A stretch of 64,000 bases of DNA, from the NCBI RefSeq assembly GCF_022009635.1, contig NZ_CP091716.1, positions 1,193,001 through 1,257,000 of the forward strand. The letters are read 5' to 3'. The notes under the pieces were generated by a model. It made no database searches. It had not been told where the DNA came from and saw nothing but the letters and a program-made list of their open reading frames with translations. This DNA comes from Variovorax paradoxus. Its GTDB lineage: Bacteria > Pseudomonadota > Gammaproteobacteria > Burkholderiales > Burkholderiaceae_C. Made by a program: the position numbers and the translations under genes. Positions 45,690 through 53,480 of the stretch are shown one piece after another (position 1 is the stretch's first letter; each line of letters opens with the position of its first letter).

Positions 45690-46484
45690 TCAGCTCAGGC
45701 GGTCGGAGCGCAGCCGCTGCCGGTCGTCGGTCATCGAGCGCGCCGCCAGGTAGACCGAGCCCGCCGCCGCGAGGCCGCCCGCGCCGGTCAGCAGGAACAG
45801 CAGCAGGATCTGGTACTTGGCGGCCTCCACCGGGTCCATGCCGGCCAGCAACTGGCCGGTCATGATGCCGGGCAGCGTGATGACGCCGGCGGCCGACATC
45901 TGGTTGATGATCGGGATCATCCCGCGCCGGATCGACGCGCGCGTGAGCTCCGACAGCGCCTCGTGGATGGTCGCGCCGAGCGACAGTTGCGCCTCGATGC
46001 GCGCGCGCCCGGTGGTCACGCCTTCGAAGAAGCTGTCCAGGCCCAGGCTCGCGGAATTGAGCACGCTGCCCAGCACGATGCCCATGAGCGGGATCGCGTA
46101 GCGCGGGTCGTACCAGGGCTGCGGGCGGATCGCGGTCATGAGCGCCAGCACCACGGTCGCCACGCTCGATATGCCCACGGCGGCCGCGCCGATGCGGAAG
46201 TTGCCGCCGCGCGCCAGCCGGTACGACGGGCGCACCGCCACTTCGCGGGCCGCCGCCAGGATCATCAGCACCACGATGGTGAGCGTGACCGCCGGCGACG
46301 CCGCGCTGAACACGAAGCGCAGCACCAGCCCCACCAGCAGCAGCTGCACCACCATGCGCGCCGCCGCCCACAGCACCTGGCGGTGCAGCCGCAGGTGCAG
46401 CGCCAGCGAGGCGCCGGCGTTCAGCAGCACCAGCAGCGTGGCCAGCATCAGGTCGGTGGCGTCCAGGTGGATGGTGGCGTTCAT
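45690..46484 (-). CDS. fetB: FetB-like ABC transporter permease
   Basis: This 264-residue integral membrane protein of the UPF0014/FetB family has seven or so hydrophobic segments and the family stretches LIVVLMILAAAREVAVRP-like (TIVVLMILAAAREV), IPLMGIVLGSVLNSASLGLD and VITLPGIMTGQLLAGMDP. In E. coli FetAB helps export iron or resist oxidative stress. The start overlaps the fetA stop (ATGA). It lies next to siderophore-receptor genes, which supports an iron-homeostasis role. Confidence 0.88.
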   Translation of the reverse strand: MNATIHLDATDLMLATLLVLLNAGASLALHLRLHRQVLWAAARMVVQLLLVGLVLRFVFSAASPAVTLTIVVLMILAAAREVAVRPSYRLARGGNFRIGAAAVGISSVATVVLALMTAIRPQPWYDPRYAIPLMGIVLGSVLNSASLGLDSFFEGVTTGRARIEAQLSLGATIHEALSELTRASIRRGMIPIINQMSAAGVITLPGIMTGQLLAGMDPVEAAKYQILLLFLLTGAGGLAAAGSVYLAARSMTDDRQRLRSDRLS

Positions 46485-47122
46485 GCGGCGCTCCTCAGCT
46501 GGCCGTCGGCCATCTCGAAGCGGCGCTGGCCGATGCGCGCGGCCTGCTCGCGCGAGTGCGTGACCATCAGGATCGTCAGCCCCTGCGCCAGCCGGCGGCC
46601 CAGCATGGCTTCGACGACGAGCGTCGATTCGGTGTCCAGCGACGCGGTGGGCTCGTCGAGCAGCAGCACCGCGGGCTCGCGCGCGAGCGAGCGCAGCAGC
46701 GCCAGGCGCTGGCGCTCGCCGGTGGAAAGGCGGGGAATCTCGGTGTCGAGCAGGCCGGTGGAAAGGCCGATTTCTTCCATCCAGGCGCCGAGCCGGGCAT
46801 GGGTATCGTCGGGGAAATGCGCGGCCACGGTGGGCGCCCACCATGCGGGCTCCGCCGCCTGGTAGACGACGCGCTGGCGCCATCGGGGTCCGCTCAGCGA
46901 GCCGCGGTCGACGCCGTCGAGCGCGACGGTGCCTTCACCGGGGTCGAGGTCGGCCACCAGCCGCAGGAACACGCTCTTGCCGGAGCCCGATTTGCCGAGG
47001 ATGCAGATGCATTCGCCGCGCGCGGCGCTCAGGTCGATGGCGCCGGCGCCGCGTGTGCGGAGGTTCCTGATCTGCAGGAAGGGGGAGTTCTTTTCCATCG
47101 TGCGGTCGTCCGGCCCGTCCAT
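46481..47122 (-). CDS. fetA: FetA-like ABC transporter ATP-binding protein
   Basis: This ~213-residue ABC ATPase has Walker A GKSGSGKS, a Q-loop (VVYQAAEPAW), the signature LSTGERQRLALLR, Walker B VLLLDEPTASLD and the H-loop MVTHSREQ. It is the partner of the FetB-like permease, which starts within its stop codon. The start may be ATG 47122 or ATG 47098; neither has a strong ribosome-binding site. It is the first gene of the leftward unit fetA-fetB-racemase. Confidence 0.88.
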   Translation of the reverse strand: MDGPDDRTMEKNSPFLQIRNLRTRGAGAIDLSAARGECICILGKSGSGKSVFLRLVADLDPGEGTVALDGVDRGSLSGPRWRQRVVYQAAEPAWWAPTVAAHFPDDTHARLGAWMEEIGLSTGLLDTEIPRLSTGERQRLALLRSLAREPAVLLLDEPTASLDTESTLVVEAMLGRRLAQGLTILMVTHSREQAARIGQRRFEMADGQLRSAA

Positions 47123-47187
47123 GGCCGGCTTTCGCCGCCGAGTATGAACGCTGCGGATGCAACGGACGCGACCGGCACGAGGAAAGA

Positions 47188-47211
47188 GGAGGGCGCCCGC
47201 GGGCACCCTCC
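47188..47211 (-). terminator. Hairpin downstream of the disrupted receptor gene
   Basis: GGAGGG (47188-47193) and CCCTCC (47206-47211), with an inner GCCC/GGGC pair, form a stem 9 bp beyond the receptor stop on the minus strand; on that strand it is followed by TCTTTCCTC. It probably was the terminator of the siderophore-receptor gene. Confidence 0.55.
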
Positions 47212-47219
47212 CTGCTGCG

Positions 47220-47292
47220 TCAGAACGAGAACGAAGCGGTCAGCGAGGCCGAGCGGCCCGCGCCCACGGTCGCGTAGTGCGACGCATAGGCC
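47220..47292 (-). pseudogene. 3' remnant of Fiu-like TonB receptor (last 22 codons)
   Basis: Read on the minus strand this encodes YASHYATVGAGRSASLTASF followed by S, F and a stop (47220-47222). It is a typical TonB-receptor end with a terminal Phe beta-signal. It continues exactly the frame of the receptor fragment that breaks off at 49242, on the other side of the IS element, with GGCC repeated at both junctions. It is now cut off from its start codon. Confidence 0.92.
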
Positions 47293-47310
47293 TCCCGAGT
47301 TCGACACCAA
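47293..47310 (+). repeat. Left terminal inverted repeat of the IS
   Basis: TCCCGAGTTCGACACCAA, perfectly complementary to the right end at 49224-49241. Similarity continues imperfectly inward (ACCGC on the left, CCGCGC on the inverted right end). Confidence 0.9.
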
Positions 47311-47344
47311 ACCGCCGTTTTCCGATGTTTTCGCGGACCGGTGC

Positions 47345-47365
47345 CATATGAATCAAGCACTTAGC
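47345..47365 (+). repeat. Subterminal direct repeat, left copy
   Basis: CATA, two variable bases, then AATCAAGCACTTAGC. The same sequence, differing only at the two variable bases (TG here, CA there), is at 49199-49219 in the same orientation near the right end of the IS. Confidence 0.8.
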
Positions 47366-47450
47366 TGAGGCGTTTTGATTTTTATGTAGTGGCAATGTTT
47401 TATTGCTGATGTGTTGGCAATTGCCCGTATTTTTTTGCTACACTTCTTCT

Positions 47451-49177
47451 ATGTTCATCAAGCTCACCCGCTCAGGCGGCCACACCTACGCCCAGTTGGT
47501 GGAGTCCTTCCGAGACGAACACGGCAAACCCCGCCAGCGCACGCTGGCCACCATCGGGCGGGTGGACGAAACAGATGGACAAGTCGACTCACTGCTGGGC
47601 GGTCTGCTTCGCGCCAAGGGTCGCTCACTGAGTGAGACATCCGTTCCCCAGGTGCGTTTTGAATCCGCACTGGCCCTGGGCGATGTCTGGGCGCTGGATC
47701 AACTCTGGCACGAGTTGGGTTTCGATGGCTTGGCTGCTGTCTTTCGCCGCGCACGCTTTACCAACCCCATCGAGCATGCCCTGCGGGTGATGGTCTTTAA
47801 CCGGCTGTGCGACCCCGACTCCAAGCTCGGGGTGCTGCGCTGGCTGCAAACCGTCAGCATGCCGGGTATCGATGCAGAGGCACTCACCCACCAGCAACTG
47901 CTGCGCAGCATGGATGCGCTCATGGACCACCAGGACGCGGTGGATGAATGCGTGGCGGGCCTTTGCGCCCGCTGATTGATGAGGATCTGTCGGTGGTGTT
48001 CTACGACCTGACCACCATCCGCGCCCAAGGACTGAGCCAGCAAGAGGGTGACGTGCGCCGCTATGGGATGTCCAAGGAAGGCATGGTGGTGCGCCAATTC
48101 ATGCTCGGCGTGGTGCAAACAGCCGACGGCATGCCTATCTATCACGAGGTGTTTGCGGGCAACACAGCCGAGGCACCGACGTTGGAGCCGACCTTGAAGA
48201 AGGTGATGGCGCGTTACCCGCACATCCGCCGCCTGGTGGTGGTGGCTGACCGTGGGCTGCTTTCGCTGGACAACATAGAGGCCTTGTCCGAGTTGCGCTT
48301 GTCGGGTGGGGCCAGCGGATCAACCGATCAAGCGCTGGAGTTCATCCTGGCAGTGCCGGGGCGGCGCTATGGCGAGTTCGCAGACATACTGGAGCCGATC
48401 AACGCCCGAGCCCGAGCCCGCGCATCAGAGCAAGAAACGACAGAAGAGACTATCGATGAGGCGCAATGGCAGGGTCTTCGTCTGGTGGCGGCCCATAACC
48501 CGCAGCAGGCGGCCGAGCAGACTGCCAGTCGTCAGGCGCGCATTGACCAATTGCGCCAGCGCGCCGACCAGCTGGTGGGCAAGCTCGATTCGCAAGATGC
48601 AGGCAAGGCACACCGGGGTAGAAAGCTGTCTGATGCGGGTGTGACGGCACGCTTCTTCCATGAGGTGAGCGAGGCGCACCTCAAGCGCATCATCAAGGTC
48701 GATTTGCATGCCGATCTGTTCACGTATGACATCGACCAGGCAGCTCTGGCCCGCGCCCAGGCGATGGATGGCAAGCTGCTGCTGGTGACCAACGTGGCGG
48801 ACTTGACACCCAAAGAGGTGGTGCAGCGCTACAAGGCACTGGCAGACATCGAACGGGGATTTCGGGTGCTGAAGTCGGAGATCGAGATTGCGCCGGTGTT
48901 CCACCGCCTGCCCGAGCGCATCAAGGCGCATGCGAGCATTTGCATGCTGGCCCTGATCCTGTACCGCGTGATGCGCCAGCGCCTGAAGATGAGTGGCAGC
49001 GATTTGTCACCGGAGGCTGCCCTGGCGGACTTGCGGCGAATTCAGCGCCACCGTGTGAGCATCAACAATGCCGCGCCCATTGCGGGCGTCTCTTCCATCG
49101 TCCAACGCCAGACCGATGTGCTGGCCGCACTGAAGATCAAAAAACCCCAGCAAGACACCCAATTGAGCCTGCTGTAG
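47451..49177 (+). pseudogene. IS1634-family transposase, split by a frameshift
   Basis: The first frame, ATG 47451 to TGA 47975 (174 residues, MFIKLTRSGGHTYAQLVES), holds the N-terminal part. The rest (409 residues if read from ATG 47948) continues in the -1 frame to TAG 49177. Joined, they give one ~570-residue DDE transposase, with catalytic residues likely in VVFYDLTTIRA, VVVADRGLLS and the IERGFRVLK region. The family consensus recalled for the junction (VAQLLRPL-like) suggests one T is missing from the TTT run at 47962-47964. No classical slippery heptamer is present, so recoding is unlikely; the transposase is probably inactive in cis. Confidence 0.82.
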
Positions 49178-49198
49178 TGGCAGCCGAGAGTCTTGGCC

Positions 49199-49219
49199 CA
49201 TACAAATCAAGCACTTAGC
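49199..49219 (+). repeat. Subterminal direct repeat, right copy
   Basis: Partner of 47345-47365: 19 of 21 bases identical and in direct orientation. It lies 22 bp inside the right end, while the left copy lies 52 bp inside the left end. Confidence 0.8.
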
Positions 49220-49223
49220 GCGG

Positions 49224-49241
49224 TTGGTGTCGAACTCGGGA
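49224..49241 (-). repeat. Right terminal inverted repeat of the IS
   Basis: The plus strand reads TTGGTGTCGAACTCGGGA, the reverse complement of the left end at 47293-47310. Confidence 0.9.
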
Positions 49242-51530
49242 GGCCTTGTCGAAGTAGTACTTGTTGGTCAGGTTCTGGACGTTCAGCTGCAGGCTGAGGT
49301 TCTTGTTGACCACGTAGCTCACCATCGCGTCGTACTTGATGTACGACGGGATCCACTTCGTGTTGTTGACGTTGCCGTACTGCTTGCCGACGTAGGTGGC
49401 GCCGCCGCCGATCGTGAGGCCGGGCATCACGGTATAGGTGGTCCACAGCGTCGCGCTGTCCTTCGGCGTGTTCGGGAACGCGTTGCCGTTGAACGGCGAG
49501 GCGATGTACGTCGTGCCCGACAGCGTGTAGCCGTTGTCCGTGATCTTCGCGTTCAGGTGCGTGTAGCCGCCGAACACCTGCCAGTCGCGGGTGATGCTGC
49601 CGGCCACGCCGAACTCGATGCCTTCCACGCGCTTCTTGCCGACGTTCTGCGTCGAGCCGTCGGCCGCGGTGGTGCGGGCATTGTTCATGTCGGTGCGGAA
49701 GATCGCCGAGGTCAGCACCAGGCGGCGGTCGAGCACTTCCCACTTGGTGCCGAGTTCGATGCTGCGGCTTTCCTGCGGCTTCAGGTTGCGGATGGCCGCG
49801 CTGATGCCGTCGGCGCCGTCACCGGCGTCGGTGCCGGGGGGCGTCGACGAGGTGCCGTAGGACACGTAGATGCTGCCGTTGGGCGCCGGCTTGTAGACCG
49901 CGCCGACCTGGTAGTTCAGGAACGAGGCCTTGTTCTCCAGCTCGATGCCCGGGACCATGCGGCCGGCGGCCACGGCCACGCTGGTCGAGCCGCTCAGGGC
50001 GCTGCTGGGCACCGAGGCCGTGGTCGCGAACGGCGCGATGTAGGCGGGCGTGACCGCGCGGGTCTTGTAGTCGTCCCAGCGCAGGCCGAGGTTCAGCGAC
50101 CACTGCGGATTGAACTCGATGGTGTCGAAGGCGTAGACCGAGTTGGTGGTGGTCTTGACTTCGGTCACGGCCGGCGAATTGGTGATGGCGCCGGTCCACG
50201 GGTCGTACGGCGTCGGGCTGAGCGCCGAGGTGCAGTTGAAGTTGCTGCGGATGCCCGAGCCCACGGCGCAGTTCAGGCCGCTGACGCCCGAGCGCGGGTA
50301 CGACTCGAAGCCGGTCTTGGCGTCCTGCAGGAACAGGTAGCTGCCCTTGGTGGTGGATTCCTTGCCCAGCTCGATGCCGGTGGTGAAGCTGTGCTTGATG
50401 CCGGCGGTCTCGAACTTGCCCGTCAGGCTGGTCTGGTTGACCAGCGATTCGGTGTCCGACACGCGGTTGTTGGGCCGGCGCCAGACGCTGCCGTTGACCA
50501 GGAAGTTGCCGCGGCTGTCGTCGGGCTGGGTCCAGATGTAGTCGTTGGTCGAGGTGCTCGAGCGCGTGACGTTGCGCAGCACCAGGCCGCCGCCGAAGTC
50601 GTGCTTCACGTCGATGGTGCCGGCGTCGACCTTGGTGCGCTGGTAGTCGCGGCCGACCACGCCGTAGTAGGTGCCGCGCGGCACGGCGATGGGCTGGCCG
50701 TCGCCGTTGCGGTTCAGGTACACGCCCGAGGAGAACGGGTTGTTGTAGGGGATGCCCGAGTCGGGCAGGTCGTTGGTCTCGTAGTGGTAGTAGCTCAGCG
50801 TGACCTGCGTCGGCGAGTTCATGCCGAAGGTCACGCTCGGCGCCACGCCCCAGCGCTTGACGTTGACCGGGCCGCGCCCTGCGATGTCCGACTTGAAGTT
50901 CATCAGGTTCAGACGCGCCGCGACGCTGTCGGAGATCTTGCGGTTGATGTCCAGCGTCTCGCGCTGGTAGGAATCGGTGCCCAGGCCGATGGTGCCGCTG
51001 AAGAAGTTCTCCGCTTGCGGCGCCTTGCTGATGATGTTCACCGAGCCGCCGGCCGAGCCGCGGCCGCCGAACGCGGAGCTGGGGCCCTTCACGACCTCGA
51101 CCGACTCCACGTTGAAGATTTCGCGCGTCTGCGCCGCGCCGTCGCGCACGCCGTCCACGTAGGTGTCGCTCTGCGAGTCGAAGCCGCGGATGAAGGGGCG
51201 GTCGCCCACGGGGTTGCCGCCTTCGCCGGCGCCGAAGGTGATGCCGGGCGTGGTGCGCAGGGCGTCGACCAGCGTGGTCGCGCCGGTCTGGCGGATCACT
51301 TCCTGCGGGATCACCGTGATCGACTTGGGCGTGTCCAAGAGCGGCGCCGTGAACTTGGGCGAGGCCGATTTCTCGACCTTGTAGTCGGTCGAGGCTTCGA
51401 CGCGGACTTCGTTGAGCGTGCTCTGGGCATGCGCGGACACCGAGCCGATGGCGACCAGGGTGGCGGTGGTGGCCATGCGGCCAGAAAGGTAACGCGCAGG
51501 CGAGTGCTTGCGGCTTTTGACGTAGGTCAT
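49242..51530 (-). pseudogene. Fiu-like catecholate siderophore TonB receptor, 3' end cut by IS
   Basis: It starts at ATG 51530 behind GGAGGAAT. The protein has a signal peptide (ATTATLVAIGSVSAHAQ), a plug domain (PKSITVIPQEVIRQTG; FIRGFDSQSDTYVDGVRDG; VEVVKGPSSAFGGRGSAGG) and a 22-strand barrel. The native frame runs 763 codons to GCC at 49242-49244, then enters the IS and stops at TAA 49215-49217 after ten foreign codons. The lost 22 residues are at 47220-47288 and include the terminal Phe of the BAM signal. Without it, outer-membrane assembly should be poor. Type resembles E. coli Fiu; ligand not proven. A Fur-box-like site lies upstream. Confidence 0.92.
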
Positions 51531-51780
51531 ATTCCTCCGGGAGTTTTTTGCGAACCGTGTCTCTTCTTGGCCGCCCGGACGAACGCCGGGCTGGCTGTAC
51601 GCGGGGTTCTCACTGCGGTGGAACATGCGTCACGGCTGTGAGAATAGTAATGACTCGCAATACGATGTAGCCTCGAACTTTACCTTTCGTTCGCAAAATA
51701 GGCGGAACTTTGTCGCTCTCATGCGACATCTGGCTGTCACACGGCGATGGCCGATGGTTCTGCTTCTATAACCATCTGCT
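51531..51780 (-). promoter_or_regulatory. Promoter region of the Fiu-like receptor with Fur-box-like site
   Basis: The plus strand at 51639-51662 reads GTGAGAATAGTAATGACTCG and on; on the receptor strand this is ATTGCGAGTCATTACTATTC, resembling Fur boxes before siderophore receptors. It lies about 110 bp upstream of the receptor start. The rest of this 250-bp stretch holds no gene that I can support. Confidence 0.6.
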
Positions 51781-51801
51781 TACAATGAGAATTATTCGTA
51801 T
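51781..51801 (+). promoter_or_regulatory. Fur-box-like site and -10 element before ECF sigma gene 1
   Basis: TACAATGAGAATTATTCGTA contains a -10-like TACAAT (51781-51786) overlapping a GAGAATTATTC Fur-box core. It lies 30-50 bp before the sigma-factor start. The first 11 bases, TACAATGAGAA, recur exactly in front of the second ECF sigma gene (56742-56752). Confidence 0.65.
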
Positions 51802-51830
51802 CAGGCGCATGAACTGCCTTGCGAGCCCTC

Positions 51831-52340
51831 ATGCCCACCTCCGAAGCCTCCGTTCGCCTCGTGAACACGCTGTACAGCGACCATCACCCGTGGCTGCTGG
51901 ACATGCTGCGCCGCAAGCTCGGCAACCTGGACAACGCCGCCGACCTGGCGCAGGACACCTTCGTGCGCATCCTGTCGTCCAACGAGGCCGGCCCGCTGCG
52001 CGAGCCGCGCGCCTACCTGACCACGGTGGCGAGCCGCATTGCCGCCCAGTACTTCCGCCGGCTGGCGCTGGAGCGCACGTATCTGGAGGCGATCGCCCAT
52101 CTGCCCGAAGCCAGCGCGCCGTCGCCCGAAACCCGGCTGCTGGTGGTCGAGGCGCTGGCCGCCGTGAGCCGCGTGCTCGACGGCCTGAAGCCGCACGTGC
52201 GCGAGATCTTCCTGATGGCGCAGCTCGACGGCCTGACCTATTCGCAGATCGCGCAGCAGCTCGGCGTGACGATCAACGTCGTGCAGAAAGCCATGCTGAA
52301 GGCCTACCGCCACTGCTACGACGCCGTCTATGGCGACTGA
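51831..52340 (+). CDS. FecI-type ECF sigma factor 1
   Basis: This 169-residue iron-starvation-type extracytoplasmic sigma factor has sigma region 2 (LYSDHHPWLLDMLRRKLGN; AADLAQDTFVRIL) and region 4 (VREIFLMAQLDGLTYSQIAQ; VQKAMLKAYRHCY). ATG 51831 is chosen; a TTG at 51819 is in frame. It overlaps the FecR-like gene by 11 bp, as in fecIR pairs. It should be released or activated by the FecR-like protein when the receptor binds its ligand, and transcribe the receptor gene; the Fur-like site suggests iron repression. Confidence 0.93.
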   Translation: MPTSEASVRLVNTLYSDHHPWLLDMLRRKLGNLDNAADLAQDTFVRILSSNEAGPLREPRAYLTTVASRIAAQYFRRLALERTYLEAIAHLPEASAPSPETRLLVVEALAAVSRVLDGLKPHVREIFLMAQLDGLTYSQIAQQLGVTINVVQKAMLKAYRHCYDAVYGD

Positions 52341-53343
52341 ATCCAGAGACCGGCCGGCCCGCGTGCTGTTCCGGCCCGCGGCCGACGCGCCACGGCCGAT
52401 CGATTCGGCCGTCGTCGACCAGGCGGTGGCCTGGCTGGTGAAGATCCAGTCCGGCGGCGCCTCGGCGGCCGACAGCGCGGCCTGCGACATCTGGCGCCAG
52501 GCGCACCCCGACCACGAGCGCGCCTGGCTGCGCCTGTGCGGACTCGGCCGCGACCTGCGCGAGGGCACGCAGGGCGTGGCGCCGCAGATCGCCCGCTCGG
52601 CCCTGCGCGGCGCCGACCGCCAGCAGCGCCGCTGGGCGCTCAAGTCCATCGCGGGGCTCGGGGTCGGCGCCTGGGGTGCCTGGGCGCTGCGCCACGACAT
52701 CGCCGCGCTCGGCGCCGATCACCGCACCGGCGTGGGCGAACGCCGCGCGGTGGTGCTGTCCGACGGCACCCGGCTCGTGCTCAACACCCGCAGCGCCGTC
52801 GACGTGCGCTTCGACGCCTCGGCGCGCACCTTGCGCCTGCTCGGCGGCGAGATCATGGTGACCACCGGCAAGGACCCGGCGCGGCGCCCCTTCATCGTGC
52901 TCGGCCGCGACGGCCGCATGGTGCCGGTCGGCACCCGCTTCGTGGTGCGTGCATTCGACGAAGCGGCCAGCGAACTGACCGTGCTCGAAGGCGAGGTCGA
53001 CCTGAGCGCGGGCGAGCAGTCGCAGGTCACGCGCGTGCCGGCGGGCAGCCGCGTGCGCTTCGGCCCCGCCAGCGTCGGCGCACTGAACCGCGCCGACGAG
53101 CGCGCGGCCGCCTGGACCGACGGCACCCTGGTGGTCGAGCGCATGCGGCTGGCCGACTTCCTGGGCGAACTGGGGCGCTACCGCGGCGGCGTGCTGCGCT
53201 GCGACCCCGAGGTCGGCGGCCTGCTCGTGAGCGGCGCCTTTCCGCTGGCCGACACCGACGCCGTGCTGGCCATGCTGGAAGAAACGCTGCCCGTGCGGCT
53301 GCGTTCCATGAGCCGCTACTGGGTGACGGTCGCGGCGCGATAA
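52330..53343 (+). CDS. FecR-type sigma regulator 1
   Basis: This 337-residue inner-membrane regulator has an N-terminal cytoplasmic domain with the DUF4880-like WLVKIQSGGASAADSAACDIW stretch and the repeated W motif (HERAWLRL). A single membrane segment lies near residues 100-118 (LKSIAGLGVGAWGAWAL), and a periplasmic FecR domain follows (GERRAVVLSDGTRLVLNTRS; VPVGTRFVVRAF). The C-terminal end resembles an STN-like interaction domain (LVSGAFPLADTDAVLAML). It relays the receptor state to the sigma factor. Start ATG 52330 overlaps the sigma gene. Confidence 0.93.
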   Translation: MATESRDRPARVLFRPAADAPRPIDSAVVDQAVAWLVKIQSGGASAADSAACDIWRQAHPDHERAWLRLCGLGRDLREGTQGVAPQIARSALRGADRQQRRWALKSIAGLGVGAWGAWALRHDIAALGADHRTGVGERRAVVLSDGTRLVLNTRSAVDVRFDASARTLRLLGGEIMVTTGKDPARRPFIVLGRDGRMVPVGTRFVVRAFDEAASELTVLEGEVDLSAGEQSQVTRVPAGSRVRFGPASVGALNRADERAAAWTDGTLVVERMRLADFLGELGRYRGGVLRCDPEVGGLLVSGAFPLADTDAVLAMLEETLPVRLRSMSRYWVTVAAR

Positions 53344-53375
53344 GCCCGCCGGCCCGCCTGCGAATTTTTTTCACC

Positions 53376-53391
53376 GAAACCGGCAGGTTTC
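53376..53391 (+). other. Palindrome in the fecR1-receptor gap
   Basis: GAAACC (53376-53381) and GGTTTC (53386-53391) form a perfect 6-bp inverted repeat just after a T7 run, in the 137-bp gap before receptor 1. It is a candidate part of the ECF-sigma-dependent promoter or a mild attenuator; neither is proven. Confidence 0.4.
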
Positions 53392-53480
53392 CGGATCTCG
53401 CGCATCAACGGAAGAAGGCACCGCAAAGACAGGCGGCGCCGTGCCTTTCCATCCGAACGATCACAGAGAGTCTTATCACC

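Larger units (their letters stand above)
47293..49241 (+). mobile_element. IS1634-family (IS4 superfamily) insertion sequence, 1,949 bp
   Basis: It is bounded by perfect 18-bp terminal inverted repeats (left TCCCGAGTTCGACACCAA, right its reverse complement) and flanked by a 4-bp GGCC direct repeat (47289-47292 and 49242-49245). It carries one transposase gene that fills almost the whole element. The insertion splits the 3' end of a siderophore-receptor gene. Size and transposase type fit IS1634; the family call is from sequence character, not from ISfinder. Confidence 0.88.

Noticed and set aside
47123..47219. A separate small gene between fetA and the receptor remnant
   Set aside because: Only short frames without ribosome-binding sites are present; a terminator-like hairpin accounts for the most structured part.
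47948..47975. Programmed -1 frameshifting in the IS transposase
   Set aside because: There is no A-rich or other slippery heptamer at the junction, and one missing T in a T run explains the break more simply. It stays possible until other IS copies are compared.
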